From Paenibacillus_I sp035510375 (GTDB lineage: Bacteria > Bacillota > Bacilli > Paenibacillales > Paenibacillaceae): DNA of 64,000 bases. Each line of letters opens with the position of its first letter. Positions within the stretch are counted from its first letter, which is position 1. Under the pieces are notes generated by a model, which ran no database searches, was not told the DNA's origin, and worked only from the letters and a program-made list of their open reading frames with translations. The stretch is from the NCBI RefSeq assembly GCF_035510375.1, contig NZ_DATKHG010000006.1. One strand, given 5' to 3'. Positions 32,715-41,057 of the stretch are shown here, piece after piece. The position numbers and the translations under genes are program-made.

Positions 32715-33542
32715 TCAGGTTTTGGCAAACGTGCGGTTCGCTTCCGCGACAAGGCTCCTGATGACCGGCGGCGCGGCGGATTCCGCCTCGGCCCCCGCTT
32801 CGCCCGAACACTTCCAGTAAGCGAGAAATTCGATGTTTCCCTCGCCGCCGGTAATCGGCGAAAAAGTGACCCCCTGCAACGCAAATCCGGTCTGCGCCGC
32901 AAAGCCCAGAATGCGTTCCAGCACTTCCTCATGCACGGAAGGATCGCGGACGACGCCCGACTTGCCGACATTTTCCCTGCCCGCCTCGAACTGCGGTTTG
33001 ATGAGCGCCGTCACGCCCGCTCCGTTGCCGAGCAGCGCGGCAAGCGGCGGCAATATCAACTGCAAAGAAATGAAGGACACGTCGATCGTCGCGAAATCCG
33101 GCTTGGGCCCGCTCAGGTCTTCAGGCTGCATGTATCGGAAATTGGTCCTTTCCATCACGCGTACCCGTTCGTCCCGGCGAAGCGACCAGTCAAGCTGATT
33201 GTAGCCGACATCGATCGCGTACACGAACGCCGCGCCGTGCTGCAGCGCGCAATCGGTGAAGCCGCCCGTCGACGATCCGATGTCGAGCATGACGCGGCCG
33301 CCCATATCGATTCCGAAATGCCGGATCGCCTTTTCCAGCTTCAGTCCGCCCCTGCTCACATAGGGATGCGGCGCGCCTTTTACGGTTATGGGCGCCGTAC
33401 GCGGAATCTTCGTGCCGCTCTTGTCGATCGGCTCGCCGTTCACCAGTACGAGCCCCGCCATCAATGCCGCTTTCGCCTTCTCGCGGCTCTCGAAATAGCC
33501 TTGCTCCACAAGCAGCACGTCAATCCGTTCCTTTTCCGCCAT
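32715..33542 (-). CDS. tlyA: TlyA/YqxC family RNA 2'-O-methyltransferase-like protein
   Basis: A 275-residue protein with an N-terminal S4 RNA-binding domain (about 6-66) and a Rossmann methyltransferase domain (MLDIGSSTGGFTDCALQHGA, IDVGYNQLDW, DVSFISLQ). Mycobacterial TlyA methylates 16S and 23S rRNA; the activity of the Bacillus-type proteins is less certain. It follows dxs by 47 bp, the conserved order. Confidence 0.9.
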   Translation of the reverse strand: MAEKERIDVLLVEQGYFESREKAKAALMAGLVLVNGEPIDKSGTKIPRTAPITVKGAPHPYVSRGGLKLEKAIRHFGIDMGGRVMLDIGSSTGGFTDCALQHGAAFVYAIDVGYNQLDWSLRRDERVRVMERTNFRYMQPEDLSGPKPDFATIDVSFISLQLILPPLAALLGNGAGVTALIKPQFEAGRENVGKSGVVRDPSVHEEVLERILGFAAQTGFALQGVTFSPITGGEGNIEFLAYWKCSGEAGAEAESAAPPVIRSLVAEANRTFAKT

Positions 33543-33589
33543 GCGGTTATTCTCACCTGTTCCTTATGTCAAAATACGATTGTTTCCGT

Positions 33590-35485
33590 CTACTGACCGG
33601 TTGCGCGCCGCTTCCGTATCGGAAGCAGCTGAAGCGCCTCCGACGCAACCCGGTCGGCGGTCAATCCGACCTCCGTCCGTTGCTCCTTGATGGAGCCGTG
33701 CTCGATGAATGCGTCCGGTATGCCGATGATGCGAACGGACATATGATAAATGCCGCGCAGCGAATAGAACTCAAGGACGGCGCTGCCGATGCCCCCGAGC
33801 TGGGCGCCTTCCTCAAGCACGACAAGCGGAATGCGCTCGTCCGCCAGCTTCAGAAGCATTTCCTCGTCAAGCGGCTTGATGAATCGGGCATTCACGATGC
33901 GCAGCGACAACCCTTCCCTTCTCAACTGTTCGGCCGCTTCCTCCGCGACCTGCAGCATGGGACCGACGGCCAACACGGCCGCGGTGTCGCCTTCGCGCAG
34001 CGTCTCCCATTGCCCGATCGGTATCGGCCGGGGATCGGGCTCGATCTCGACGCCGAGCGCGTTAACCCTCGGATACCGGACGGCGATCGGGCCGCCGTTG
34101 TAGTCGATTGCGGTTACCATCATCCGGCGCAGCTCGTTCTCGTCCTTCGGCATCATCAGCACCATGTTCGGCACATGCCTCAAGAAGGGAATATCGAAAA
34201 CGCCGTGATGCGTCTCCCCGTCCGGCCCGACGAAGCCCGCCCGGTCGATGGCAAACACGACGTTCGCGTTCTGCCGGCAAATATCGTGCACGACCTGGTC
34301 ATATGCCCGCTGCAGGAAGGTAGAATATACGGCATACACCGGCTTCAGCCCTTCCATCGCGAGCGCCGCGCACATCGTGGCCGCATGCTGCTCGGCGATG
34401 CCGACATCGATCATGCGATCCGGAAAACGGTCGGCGAATTTCAGCAGTCCGGAACCGCCCGGCATCGCCGGCGTGACGGCGACGATCCGTTCGTCCTTCT
34501 CGGCCAGTTCGATCAGCATGTTCCCGAACACTTCCGTGTACATCGGCGGACCGACGGCTTTCAGCACCTGACCGGATTCGATCTTGTAGGGCGTAATGCC
34601 GTGCCATTTATGCGAATCCGCTTCAGCCGGCGAATAACCTTTTCCCTTCAGCGTCAAAACGTGAACGAGCACCGGACCGTCCACCGACGCGGCCTGGTTG
34701 AACGTCTCGATCAGCTTGCCAATATCGTGGCCGTCGACGGGACCCAGGTAGGTGTATCCGAGTTCTTCGAACCACATGCCCGGCACGACCATATACTTCA
34801 CGCTGTCCTTCACGCGCTCCGCCGTTCTGGCCAGCTTGCCGCCGATGGCGGGTATTCGGTTCAATAAATGCTGCAGCTCGTCTTTGGCCTTGATGTAATG
34901 GCGGTCCGACCGGATTTTGCCCAAATAATTGTGCAGTGCGCCGACGTTCGGGGCGATCGACATCTCGTTGTCGTTCAGGACCACGATCAGCTTCTTCTTC
35001 TCATGCCCGATATGATTGAGCGCCTCGAGCGCCATGCCGCCCGTCAATGCGCCGTCGCCGATGACGGCGACGACCTTGTTGTCGCCGCCCTTCAAATCGC
35101 GCGCCAAAGCCATCCCCATGGCCGCCGAAAGCGACGTGCTGCTGTGGCCGGCCTCCCAAACGTCATGCTCGCTTTCCGCACGTTTGACGAAACCGCATAA
35201 TCCTTTATATTTACGCAGCGTATCGAACCGGTCCATGCGTCCGGTCAGCATTTTATGCACATATGCCTGATGGCCGACGTCGAATATAAACTTGTCGCGC
35301 GGGCTGTCGAATAAGTAATGCATGACGAGCGTCAATTCCACAACGCCCAGATTGGGCGCCAAGTGGCCGCCGGTCTCGGACAGCTTCTCAATGAGAAAAC
35401 CGCGAATTTCCTCCGCAAGCGTCTCCAACTGTGCGGGCGACAATCCCTTCAAGCTTTCGGGACCGCGGATTTGTTCGAGCAGCAT
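33590..35485 (-). CDS. dxs: 1-deoxy-D-xylulose-5-phosphate synthase
   Basis: A 631-residue thiamine-dependent enzyme joining pyruvate and glyceraldehyde-3-phosphate, the entry step of the MEP isoprenoid route. The thiamine motif is VIGDGALTGGMALEALNH with VVLNDNEMSIAPNVG; the transketolase middle domain (DVGIAEQHA) and C-terminal domain are complete. GAGGAG precedes the ATG. Next to ispA it forms an isoprenoid pair. Confidence 0.97.
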   Translation of the reverse strand: MLLEQIRGPESLKGLSPAQLETLAEEIRGFLIEKLSETGGHLAPNLGVVELTLVMHYLFDSPRDKFIFDVGHQAYVHKMLTGRMDRFDTLRKYKGLCGFVKRAESEHDVWEAGHSSTSLSAAMGMALARDLKGGDNKVVAVIGDGALTGGMALEALNHIGHEKKKLIVVLNDNEMSIAPNVGALHNYLGKIRSDRHYIKAKDELQHLLNRIPAIGGKLARTAERVKDSVKYMVVPGMWFEELGYTYLGPVDGHDIGKLIETFNQAASVDGPVLVHVLTLKGKGYSPAEADSHKWHGITPYKIESGQVLKAVGPPMYTEVFGNMLIELAEKDERIVAVTPAMPGGSGLLKFADRFPDRMIDVGIAEQHAATMCAALAMEGLKPVYAVYSTFLQRAYDQVVHDICRQNANVVFAIDRAGFVGPDGETHHGVFDIPFLRHVPNMVLMMPKDENELRRMMVTAIDYNGGPIAVRYPRVNALGVEIEPDPRPIPIGQWETLREGDTAAVLAVGPMLQVAEEAAEQLRREGLSLRIVNARFIKPLDEEMLLKLADERIPLVVLEEGAQLGGIGSAVLEFYSLRGIYHMSVRIIGIPDAFIEHGSIKEQRTEVGLTADRVASEALQLLPIRKRRATGQ

Positions 35486-35611
35486 CCGTTCTCCTCACTT
35501 TCTGGCTGAACGTCAAATGTCAAACGAGCGTCCAACGATATGCAGCCATTATACCATATGCACGCAAACCGTTCCTAACGAAAGGACGACGCTCGCGAAA
35601 ACGCTTGCGCG

Positions 35612-36526
35612 TTAATGGTCTCTTCCCATTAAATAATCCGCAATTTCCAGCAATCTTTCAGATTTTGCGAGCCCAGCCGACAGCAGCGCCTTCTTCGCGT
35701 CGCCGGTCAGCCGTCCGACCGCCGCGCGGCTCGCTTCCAAACCGATCAAATAAGGATAAGTCACTTTCTGCCGCTCGACATCGCTGTTCGTCTTTTTGCC
35801 GAGCTTCGCTTCGTCGCCGACGAGATCCAGAATGTCGTCCTGAATCTGGAAAGCAAGCCCAAGATTGCTTCCGAAACGCGCCAGCGCCTCCAATTGCAGG
35901 TCCGTTGCGCCGGCGGACCGGCCGCCCGCCTGCAAGGAAAAGGCAATCAGATCGCTTGTCTTGTGCAGGTGAATGTATTCCAGCTCCGCCAGCGAGGTGA
36001 CCCCCTGCTCGCCCAAAATATCCGCCGTCTGTCCGCCCACCATGCCCGGAGCGCCGGCAAGCCGCGCCAAATCCTCCGTTACGGCCAAAGCCGTCTCGGC
36101 TGAGATGCGCCCTCCCTTCGCCGCTTGGGCGATGCAATAAAACGCGTGCGTGAGCAGCGCGTCGCCCGCGAGAATGGCCAGCGCCTCGCCGTACACTTTA
36201 TGGTTGGTCGGCTTGCCGCGGCGGAAATCGTCGTTATCCATCGCCGGCAGGTCGTCATGCACCAGCGAATACGTATGGACCATTTCGATCGCGCAGGCGA
36301 TCGGCATGGCGGCCTCGGCATCGTCCGGATCGCCCTTGACCGCTTCAGCCGCCGCCAGCACGAGCACAGGCCGGAGCCGTTTGCCGCCGGCGTTCAGGGA
36401 ATACATCATCGCCTCTCGCAGCCTGGCCGGCACATCCCAACCCGCCGGCAATGCCGACTGCAGCGCGTTTTCCACGGCGGCAGCGGCGCCCGCGATATAA
36501 TCGCGAATGGTCGTCGCTTCTCTCAA
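35612..36526 (-). CDS. ispA: Farnesyl/geranylgeranyl diphosphate synthase
   Basis: A 304-residue trans-prenyltransferase that extends isoprenyl diphosphates. The first aspartate-rich motif is DDLPAMDNDD and the second is QIQDDILD. Translation starts with TTG (36526), placed 7 nt after AGGGG, directly behind xseB. It supplies precursors for quinones and undecaprenyl phosphate. Confidence 0.94.
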   Translation of the reverse strand: MREATTIRDYIAGAAAAVENALQSALPAGWDVPARLREAMMYSLNAGGKRLRPVLVLAAAEAVKGDPDDAEAAMPIACAIEMVHTYSLVHDDLPAMDNDDFRRGKPTNHKVYGEALAILAGDALLTHAFYCIAQAAKGGRISAETALAVTEDLARLAGAPGMVGGQTADILGEQGVTSLAELEYIHLHKTSDLIAFSLQAGGRSAGATDLQLEALARFGSNLGLAFQIQDDILDLVGDEAKLGKKTNSDVERQKVTYPYLIGLEASRAAVGRLTGDAKKALLSAGLAKSERLLEIADYLMGRDH

Positions 36527-36536
36527 TGCCTTCCCC

Positions 36537-36797
36537 TCAATCCTCCTGACCGGGAGTGAACGGCTTGCGCTGCAGCCCTTGCTCCGTCTCGATCAGCATT
36601 TCAATTTTGCGTTCCACCTGCTCCAGCTTGCTGCCGCACAGCTGGGACAGCTTCATTCCCTCTTGAAACAGCTCGATGGCCGTTTCAAGCGGCACGTCGC
36701 CGGACTCCAGCCTGGAGACGATCGCTTCAAGCTTCTCCATCGCTGCCTCGAAGCTTAACGCCTGTTCCGTATCAGCTTGTTCCACCCTGTTCGTCAT
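36537..36797 (-). CDS. xseB: Exodeoxyribonuclease VII small subunit
   Basis: An 86-residue helical protein with the family core SFEAAMEKLEAIVSRLESGDVPLE and EGMKLSQLC. It binds XseA as regulatory subunits. The frame overlaps xseA by 26 bp. The ATG at 36797 touches its GAGGAG, so a GTG at 36785 may be used instead. Confidence 0.92.
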   Translation of the reverse strand: MTNRVEQADTEQALSFEAAMEKLEAIVSRLESGDVPLETAIELFQEGMKLSQLCGSKLEQVERKIEMLIETEQGLQRKPFTPGQED

Positions 36798-38142
36798 CTC
36801 CTCTCATCGACCATACATGGCAATCCAGCCGGCCGTCGGCCAGCCGGAGTTTGATCAGATCCCCCGGCTGCACGTCCTCTATCGAGCGGATCAGCCGCCG
36901 TTCCTGCTCGTCATAGGCCAGACTGTAGCCGCGGGCCATGACCTTGAGCGGACTGAGCGCGTCAAGCTGGCGGATCGAACCGGCCAGCCGACGGCTCTGC
37001 TCTTTGAAAATACCGGCCATCGCCGACTCCAGCCGCCTTGATGCGTCGACTCTGCGCTTTGCCGCATACTGGACCTTGGCGCCCGGGTGCCCGCCGGCCA
37101 AGCCGATTTTCAACCGCAGCAGCCTGTCGCGGTTCCGCTCCGCTTGCCGCGAAATTCGGCCGCGAAGCCTCTCGCCCAGTCTGTCTAGCCGTTCGGCCTG
37201 CTCCAGCAAATAACGCCGCGGATGCAGAAAGAACGGAGAACGCCGAATCCGCTGAAGACGCTCTTTGCGAACCCGGACGTTGTTCTGCAGCGATTGCCGA
37301 AGTCTGGCCGTCAAATGATTCAGCTCCTGATGAAGCTCCGCGATATGCGGCACGGCGAGCTCCGCAGCCGCCGTCGGCGTCGCGGCGCGCAAATCCGCGA
37401 CGAAATCCGCGATCGTGTAGTCGGTCTCGTGGCCGACCGCCGAAATGACCGGAATGAGCGACGCCGCGATGCTGCGGGCGACGATTTCCTCGTTGAAGGC
37501 CCACAGCTCCTCGAGCGAACCGCCGCCCCTTCCGACGATCAAGACGTCGACTTCGTTCAGCCGATTCAACGTTTCGATCGCCTTCACGATCGACAGCGCC
37601 GCCTGCGGCCCCTGGACGAGCACCGGCACAAGCGTCACGGGCACGTTGGGGAACCGCCGCTGCAGCGTAATGAGCACGTCCCTTACCGCCGCGCCGGTCG
37701 GCGACGTCACAACGCCGATCGCTTTCGGCAAACGCGGCAGCGGACGTTTGCGGGCCGGATCGAACAGCCCTTCCGACTCCAGCTTTTGTTTCAGCTGCTC
37801 GAACGCGAGATAAAGACTGCCGATTCCGTCGGGCTGCATCCGGGTCACATAGAATTGATAAGCGCCGTCGCGTTCGTAGACCGAAACGTTGCCGCGCGCC
37901 ATCACCTTCGTCCCCTCGCGGGGAATGAAAGGCAGCTTCTGATTATGCGAGGCGAACATGATGCATTTCAGCCGGCTGTCCTTGTCCTTCAAGGTGAAGT
38001 ACATATGTCCGCTCGAATGGTGCGTATAATTGGAGATTTCCCCCCGGAGCCAGACATCGCCGAGCAGGCCGTCCGATTCCAGCTTCATGCGGATATAACG
38101 GTTGATTTCCTTAATCGAATAAATGCGCGGTTGATCCGCCAT
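36772..38142 (-). CDS. xseA: Exodeoxyribonuclease VII large subunit
   Basis: A 456-residue nuclease degrading single-stranded DNA. The N-terminal OB-fold (LGDVWLRGEISNYTHHSSGHMYFTLKD region) is followed by the catalytic core with VVTSPTGAAVRDV, GRGGGSLEELWAFNEE and GHETDYTIADFVAD, then a long coiled coil. It starts 9 bp after folD, with GGGAG upstream. Confidence 0.95.
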   Translation of the reverse strand: MADQPRIYSIKEINRYIRMKLESDGLLGDVWLRGEISNYTHHSSGHMYFTLKDKDSRLKCIMFASHNQKLPFIPREGTKVMARGNVSVYERDGAYQFYVTRMQPDGIGSLYLAFEQLKQKLESEGLFDPARKRPLPRLPKAIGVVTSPTGAAVRDVLITLQRRFPNVPVTLVPVLVQGPQAALSIVKAIETLNRLNEVDVLIVGRGGGSLEELWAFNEEIVARSIAASLIPVISAVGHETDYTIADFVADLRAATPTAAAELAVPHIAELHQELNHLTARLRQSLQNNVRVRKERLQRIRRSPFFLHPRRYLLEQAERLDRLGERLRGRISRQAERNRDRLLRLKIGLAGGHPGAKVQYAAKRRVDASRRLESAMAGIFKEQSRRLAGSIRQLDALSPLKVMARGYSLAYDEQERRLIRSIEDVQPGDLIKLRLADGRLDCHVWSMRGDDEQGGTS

Positions 38143-38151
38143 CGATGAGAA

Positions 38152-39012
38152 TCACTCCCCGATTCCGCGGATCCGCTTGGCGGCCTTCAGCGTATTGTGC
38201 ATCAGCATCGCGATCGTCATCGGACCTACGCCGCCCGGAACCGGCGTCATGTAGCCCGCAACCGGCAGCACCTCGTCGAAGTCGACGTCGCCGGCCAGCT
38301 TGCCGTCCGGCAGCCGGTTGATGCCGACATCGATCACGACCGCGCCCGGCTTCACGTACTCGGCGCCGATCGCCTTGGCCTTGCCGATGGCCACGACCAG
38401 AATGTCGGCTTGCCTCGCGATTTCCGCCATTCCCTGCGTGCGGGAGTGGCACACGGTTACCGTCGCGTTCTCGCGGAGCAGCAGCATGGCGACGGGCTTG
38501 CCGACGATATTGCTCCGGCCGATCACGACCGCATGCTTGCCCGTTATATCGATCCCCGTCCGCTTGATCAGCTCGATGCTTCCCGCCGGCGTGCAAGGCA
38601 GCAGGCTGTCGTCGCCGATAACCAGATTGCCTGTGCTGATCGGATGGAAGCCGTCGACGTCCTTCTCGACGCTGATCGCGTCGATGACCGCCTTCTCCTC
38701 GATATGCTTCGGCAGCGGAAGCTGCACGAGAATGCCGTGAACCGTCGATTGCTCGTTCAGCTTGCCGATCAAGGCAAGCAGCTCATCCTGCGTCGTGGAC
38801 GCCGGCAGCCGGTGAACTTCGGAATAAAAGCCCATCTGCCCGCACGCCTTCTCTTTGCTGCCGACATACACCCGGGACGCCGGGTCGTCGCCGACCAATA
38901 CGACCGCCAGGCCGGGAAGGACGCCCTTGGCGGCCAGCGCAGCCGTTTCGGCGCGTATCTCCTCGCGAATTTCATCCGATATTTTTTTGCCATCGATTAA
39001 TTGTGCCGTCAT
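38152..39012 (-). CDS. folD: Bifunctional methylenetetrahydrofolate dehydrogenase/cyclohydrolase
   Basis: A 286-residue enzyme that oxidises 5,10-methylene-THF with NADP and hydrolyses the product to 10-formyl-THF. Landmarks are VGDDPASRVYVGSKEKACGQMG with the catalytic Lys, VQLPLPKHI, the Rossmann segment VIGRSNIVGKPVAMLLL and TPVPGGVGPMT. GGAGTGG precedes the ATG. It follows nusB by 19 bp. Confidence 0.96.
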   Translation of the reverse strand: MTAQLIDGKKISDEIREEIRAETAALAAKGVLPGLAVVLVGDDPASRVYVGSKEKACGQMGFYSEVHRLPASTTQDELLALIGKLNEQSTVHGILVQLPLPKHIEEKAVIDAISVEKDVDGFHPISTGNLVIGDDSLLPCTPAGSIELIKRTGIDITGKHAVVIGRSNIVGKPVAMLLLRENATVTVCHSRTQGMAEIARQADILVVAIGKAKAIGAEYVKPGAVVIDVGINRLPDGKLAGDVDFDEVLPVAGYMTPVPGGVGPMTIAMLMHNTLKAAKRIRGIGE

Positions 39013-39031
39013 CGGTTTCCACTCCGTTCCG

Positions 39032-39487
39032 TTATTTCCGCTGCTTCTTCAGCTCGTCCAGCGCGCCGATTACTTTGCCCAGCACGCCGTTGACGAATTT
39101 GCCGGACTCGTCCGTGCCGAAATGCTTCGCCAGCTCGATCGCCTCGTTGATTGCCGCTTTGGGCGGCACATCCTCGCGGTATACGAGCTCATAGCAAGCG
39201 ACACGCAAGATTTGACGGTCGACCCGCGACAGCCTGTCCATCTGCCATCCGGTCAGGTAATGCTGCAGCAGATCGTCAATCGCCGCACGGCGCTCGTTCA
39301 CGCCTGCCGTCAATTCAAACGCGCGGCGCGCAACCTGCGCAAGCCCGGCCGTATCCGCCTCGAGCTCGCTTTCCTCCTGTTTCGCTTCCTCCACGATCAT
39401 GGCGACCGCGTTCTCCGCGTCCACCTCGTTCATCTCCATCTGATACAAGCTCTGAACCGCGATTTCACGCGCTAATCTCCGCTTCAT
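39032..39487 (-). CDS. nusB: Transcription antitermination factor NusB
   Basis: A 151-residue all-helical NusB that with NusE binds boxA RNA and assists rRNA antitermination. It shows the R-x-LAREIAVQSLYQMEMNE start and the C-terminal IAVRI-like PPKAAINEAIELAKHFG segment. GGGAGG lies 4-6 nt before the ATG at 39487. A strong terminator (39523-39598) ends only about 35 bp upstream and no separate promoter is evident, so nusB seems to depend on read-through or on a promoter inside the hairpin. Confidence 0.94.
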   Translation of the reverse strand: MKRRLAREIAVQSLYQMEMNEVDAENAVAMIVEEAKQEESELEADTAGLAQVARRAFELTAGVNERRAAIDDLLQHYLTGWQMDRLSRVDRQILRVACYELVYREDVPPKAAINEAIELAKHFGTDESGKFVNGVLGKVIGALDELKKQRK

Positions 39488-39522
39488 ACGTCCTCCCGCA
39501 CAATGCTGTGGAATGTGGAATG

Positions 39523-39598
39523 AAAAAAACCTATGATCTCCTCCCTGCCCCGAACGGACTGCCGCCTCTGTCCGGCGTACGGAGGAAATCACAGGGTT
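39523..39598 (-). terminator. Terminator or attenuator just upstream of nusB
   Basis: On the minus strand an arm at 39598-39581 pairs imperfectly with 39544-39528 over about 17 bp and is followed by seven T. The stem overlaps the stop codon of the DUF2273 gene. The T-run ends 35 bp before the nusB start. Confidence 0.75.
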
Positions 39599-39827
39599 AT
39601 TTGAACCATCTCCAACGCCCGTTCAACCATTCGGTCAAACGATCCCATGGAACGACAGGTCCGCTTCGCTCGTCTTTCATTCTTCCAACATAATAGCCGA
39701 TCCAAACGAGCAAAGCAAAAAACAGCATGTCCCAAAATCCGGCGAAAAGGTATATCAGCCCGAAAAACACCCCGGCCGCGACACCTGCGATCCGCCCCCC
39801 GTGCGTCGTCAGGATCTCCCTCCACAT
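39597..39827 (-). CDS. DUF2273 small membrane protein
   Basis: A 76-residue protein with two adjacent hydrophobic segments (GRIAGVAAGVFFGLIYLFAGF and MLFFALLVWIGYYVG). It matches DUF2273, usually encoded beside asp23 and amaP, as here. Function unknown; probably a partner of the Asp23-AmaP membrane layer. AGGAGGG precedes the ATG. Confidence 0.85.
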   Translation of the reverse strand: MWREILTTHGGRIAGVAAGVFFGLIYLFAGFWDMLFFALLVWIGYYVGRMKDERSGPVVPWDRLTEWLNGRWRWFK

Positions 39828-39842
39828 CGGCGACGACCCTCC

Positions 39843-40403
39843 TTATTCGACACGACTTTTGAACGATTGGCTCTGGATGATGTTCGCAACGAAAACCGAG
39901 ACGCCGGACACCGGAATGCCCGTAATTTCTTCCACATGCTCCTTGACCGATTTCTGGATGTCCTCCGTCAGCCCGGGAATCGAGGTTTCACCGTCCACTA
40001 CGGCGCGAAGCACGATATCGATGCCGGCTTCCGCTATGCGGATGCGGGCGCGCAGATCCTTCACTCCCCGCTGTCTCGACGCCGCCTTCAACGCCAGATT
40101 CTCGACCGTCTCGAGCGAAATGCGGATATCGCCGTAATCGGTCCGCTGGTCGATGGAAGGCGCCGATGCGTTGTTTCTTCGCAGGGCGACATACAGAAAC
40201 CGCAAACTGATAAGCACCAGCACGACGGCAGTGGAAATGACCAGCCCTTGCAGCACTGTGCCGTTGCCGTACAGCTCTCCCACCCAATTGAGCGCCTGCC
40301 CTCTCGTGACGAGCCGGCCGGCGACGGACAAGGCGGCGATGGATAGTGCGAAGACGATAAGACTGTAAATGAGAAGCAGGAGCCTGTCCATAATTTTGGC
40401 CAA
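39843..40403 (-). CDS. amaP: Alkaline shock response membrane anchor protein AmaP
   Basis: A 186-residue protein with two N-terminal transmembrane segments and an Asp23-like soluble C-terminal part (ISLETVENLALKAASRQRGVKDLRARI). AmaP anchors Asp23 filaments to the membrane in Staphylococcus. The start is unsure: a TTG at 40403 lies 8 nt after GGGGAGG, while the ATG at 40391 and the GTG at 40424 are badly placed. A terminator separates it from the asp23 gene. Confidence 0.85.
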   Translation of the reverse strand: MAKIMDRLLLLIYSLIVFALSIAALSVAGRLVTRGQALNWVGELYGNGTVLQGLVISTAVVLVLISLRFLYVALRRNNASAPSIDQRTDYGDIRISLETVENLALKAASRQRGVKDLRARIRIAEAGIDIVLRAVVDGETSIPGLTEDIQKSVKEHVEEITGIPVSGVSVFVANIIQSQSFKSRVE

Positions 40404-40460
40404 TTGCAGAACCTCCCCGATCACTCTTCGGATGATAACCGCGGCTCAACCGTAAAAAAT

Positions 40461-40501
40461 AAAATCCCCCTGCGCCGAGCGCGAGCCCGTCACGAGGGGG
40501 A
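40461..40501 (-). terminator. Terminator of asp23
   Basis: TCCCCCT (40465-40471) pairs with AGGGGGA (40495-40501) with further GC pairing inside, followed on the minus strand by TTTTATTTTTT. It should reduce expression of amaP relative to asp23. Confidence 0.85.
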
Positions 40502-40527
40502 ACCGAATCGACCCGTGTACGAACCGT

Positions 40528-40941
40528 TTACTTCACCCGGTGAAGCGTCTCTTCTTCCTCCGGCTTTTCGCCCGCCTTGAAATGGACGTCGTGAATGTGA
40601 ACGTTGACTTCTACGACCGTCAGGCCGGTCATCACCTCAATGGAACGCTTCACGTTCCGTTGAATGTCCGAGGCGATCTCGGGAATGCGGTTGCCGTACT
40701 CCACGATAATCGAAACGTCGACCGCCGCTTCGCGCTGTCCGACCTCAACCTTCACGCCTTTGGATAAATTTTTGCGTCCCAGCAGCTCGGCAATGCCCCC
40801 GGCAAATCCGCCGCTCATACCGGCGACGCCCGGCACTTCCACCGTTGCCAGGCCGGCAATCACTTCGATCACTTCAGGTGCGATCTGAATACTTCCCATT
40901 TCCGTCCGCTCATAATCCACGGCCAATGTGTTCGTCTCCAT
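40528..40941 (-). CDS. yqhY: Asp23/Gls24 family envelope stress protein (YqhY)
   Basis: A 137-residue Asp23 protein (IQIAPEVIEVIAGLATVEVPGVAGMSGG, then VDVSIIVEYGNRIPEIASDIQRNVKRSIE). Asp23 polymerises under the membrane and counters envelope stress; B. subtilis YqhY in this position is tied to acetyl-CoA carboxylase control. GGGAGG precedes the ATG at 40941. It has its own promoter just behind accC. Confidence 0.9.
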   Translation of the reverse strand: METNTLAVDYERTEMGSIQIAPEVIEVIAGLATVEVPGVAGMSGGFAGGIAELLGRKNLSKGVKVEVGQREAAVDVSIIVEYGNRIPEIASDIQRNVKRSIEVMTGLTVVEVNVHIHDVHFKAGEKPEEEETLHRVK

Positions 40942-41022
40942 ACTACACCTCCCGTTCCGTAACGATGGCGGAAACCTATGCGTCCTTGCAGCCCGATAGC
41001 TTATCCGCAATCTTATTTCTAT

Positions 41023-41051
41023 ACTATAACATTCCGCGGGAATTATGACAA
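41023..41051 (-). promoter_or_regulatory. Sigma-A promoter of yqhY (asp23)
   Basis: On the minus strand TTGTCA and TATAGT are 17 bp apart, one mismatch in each box. The -35 box lies 7 bp beyond the accC stop codon. The leader is about 75 nt. Confidence 0.7.
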
Positions 41052-41057
41052 ACGCGC

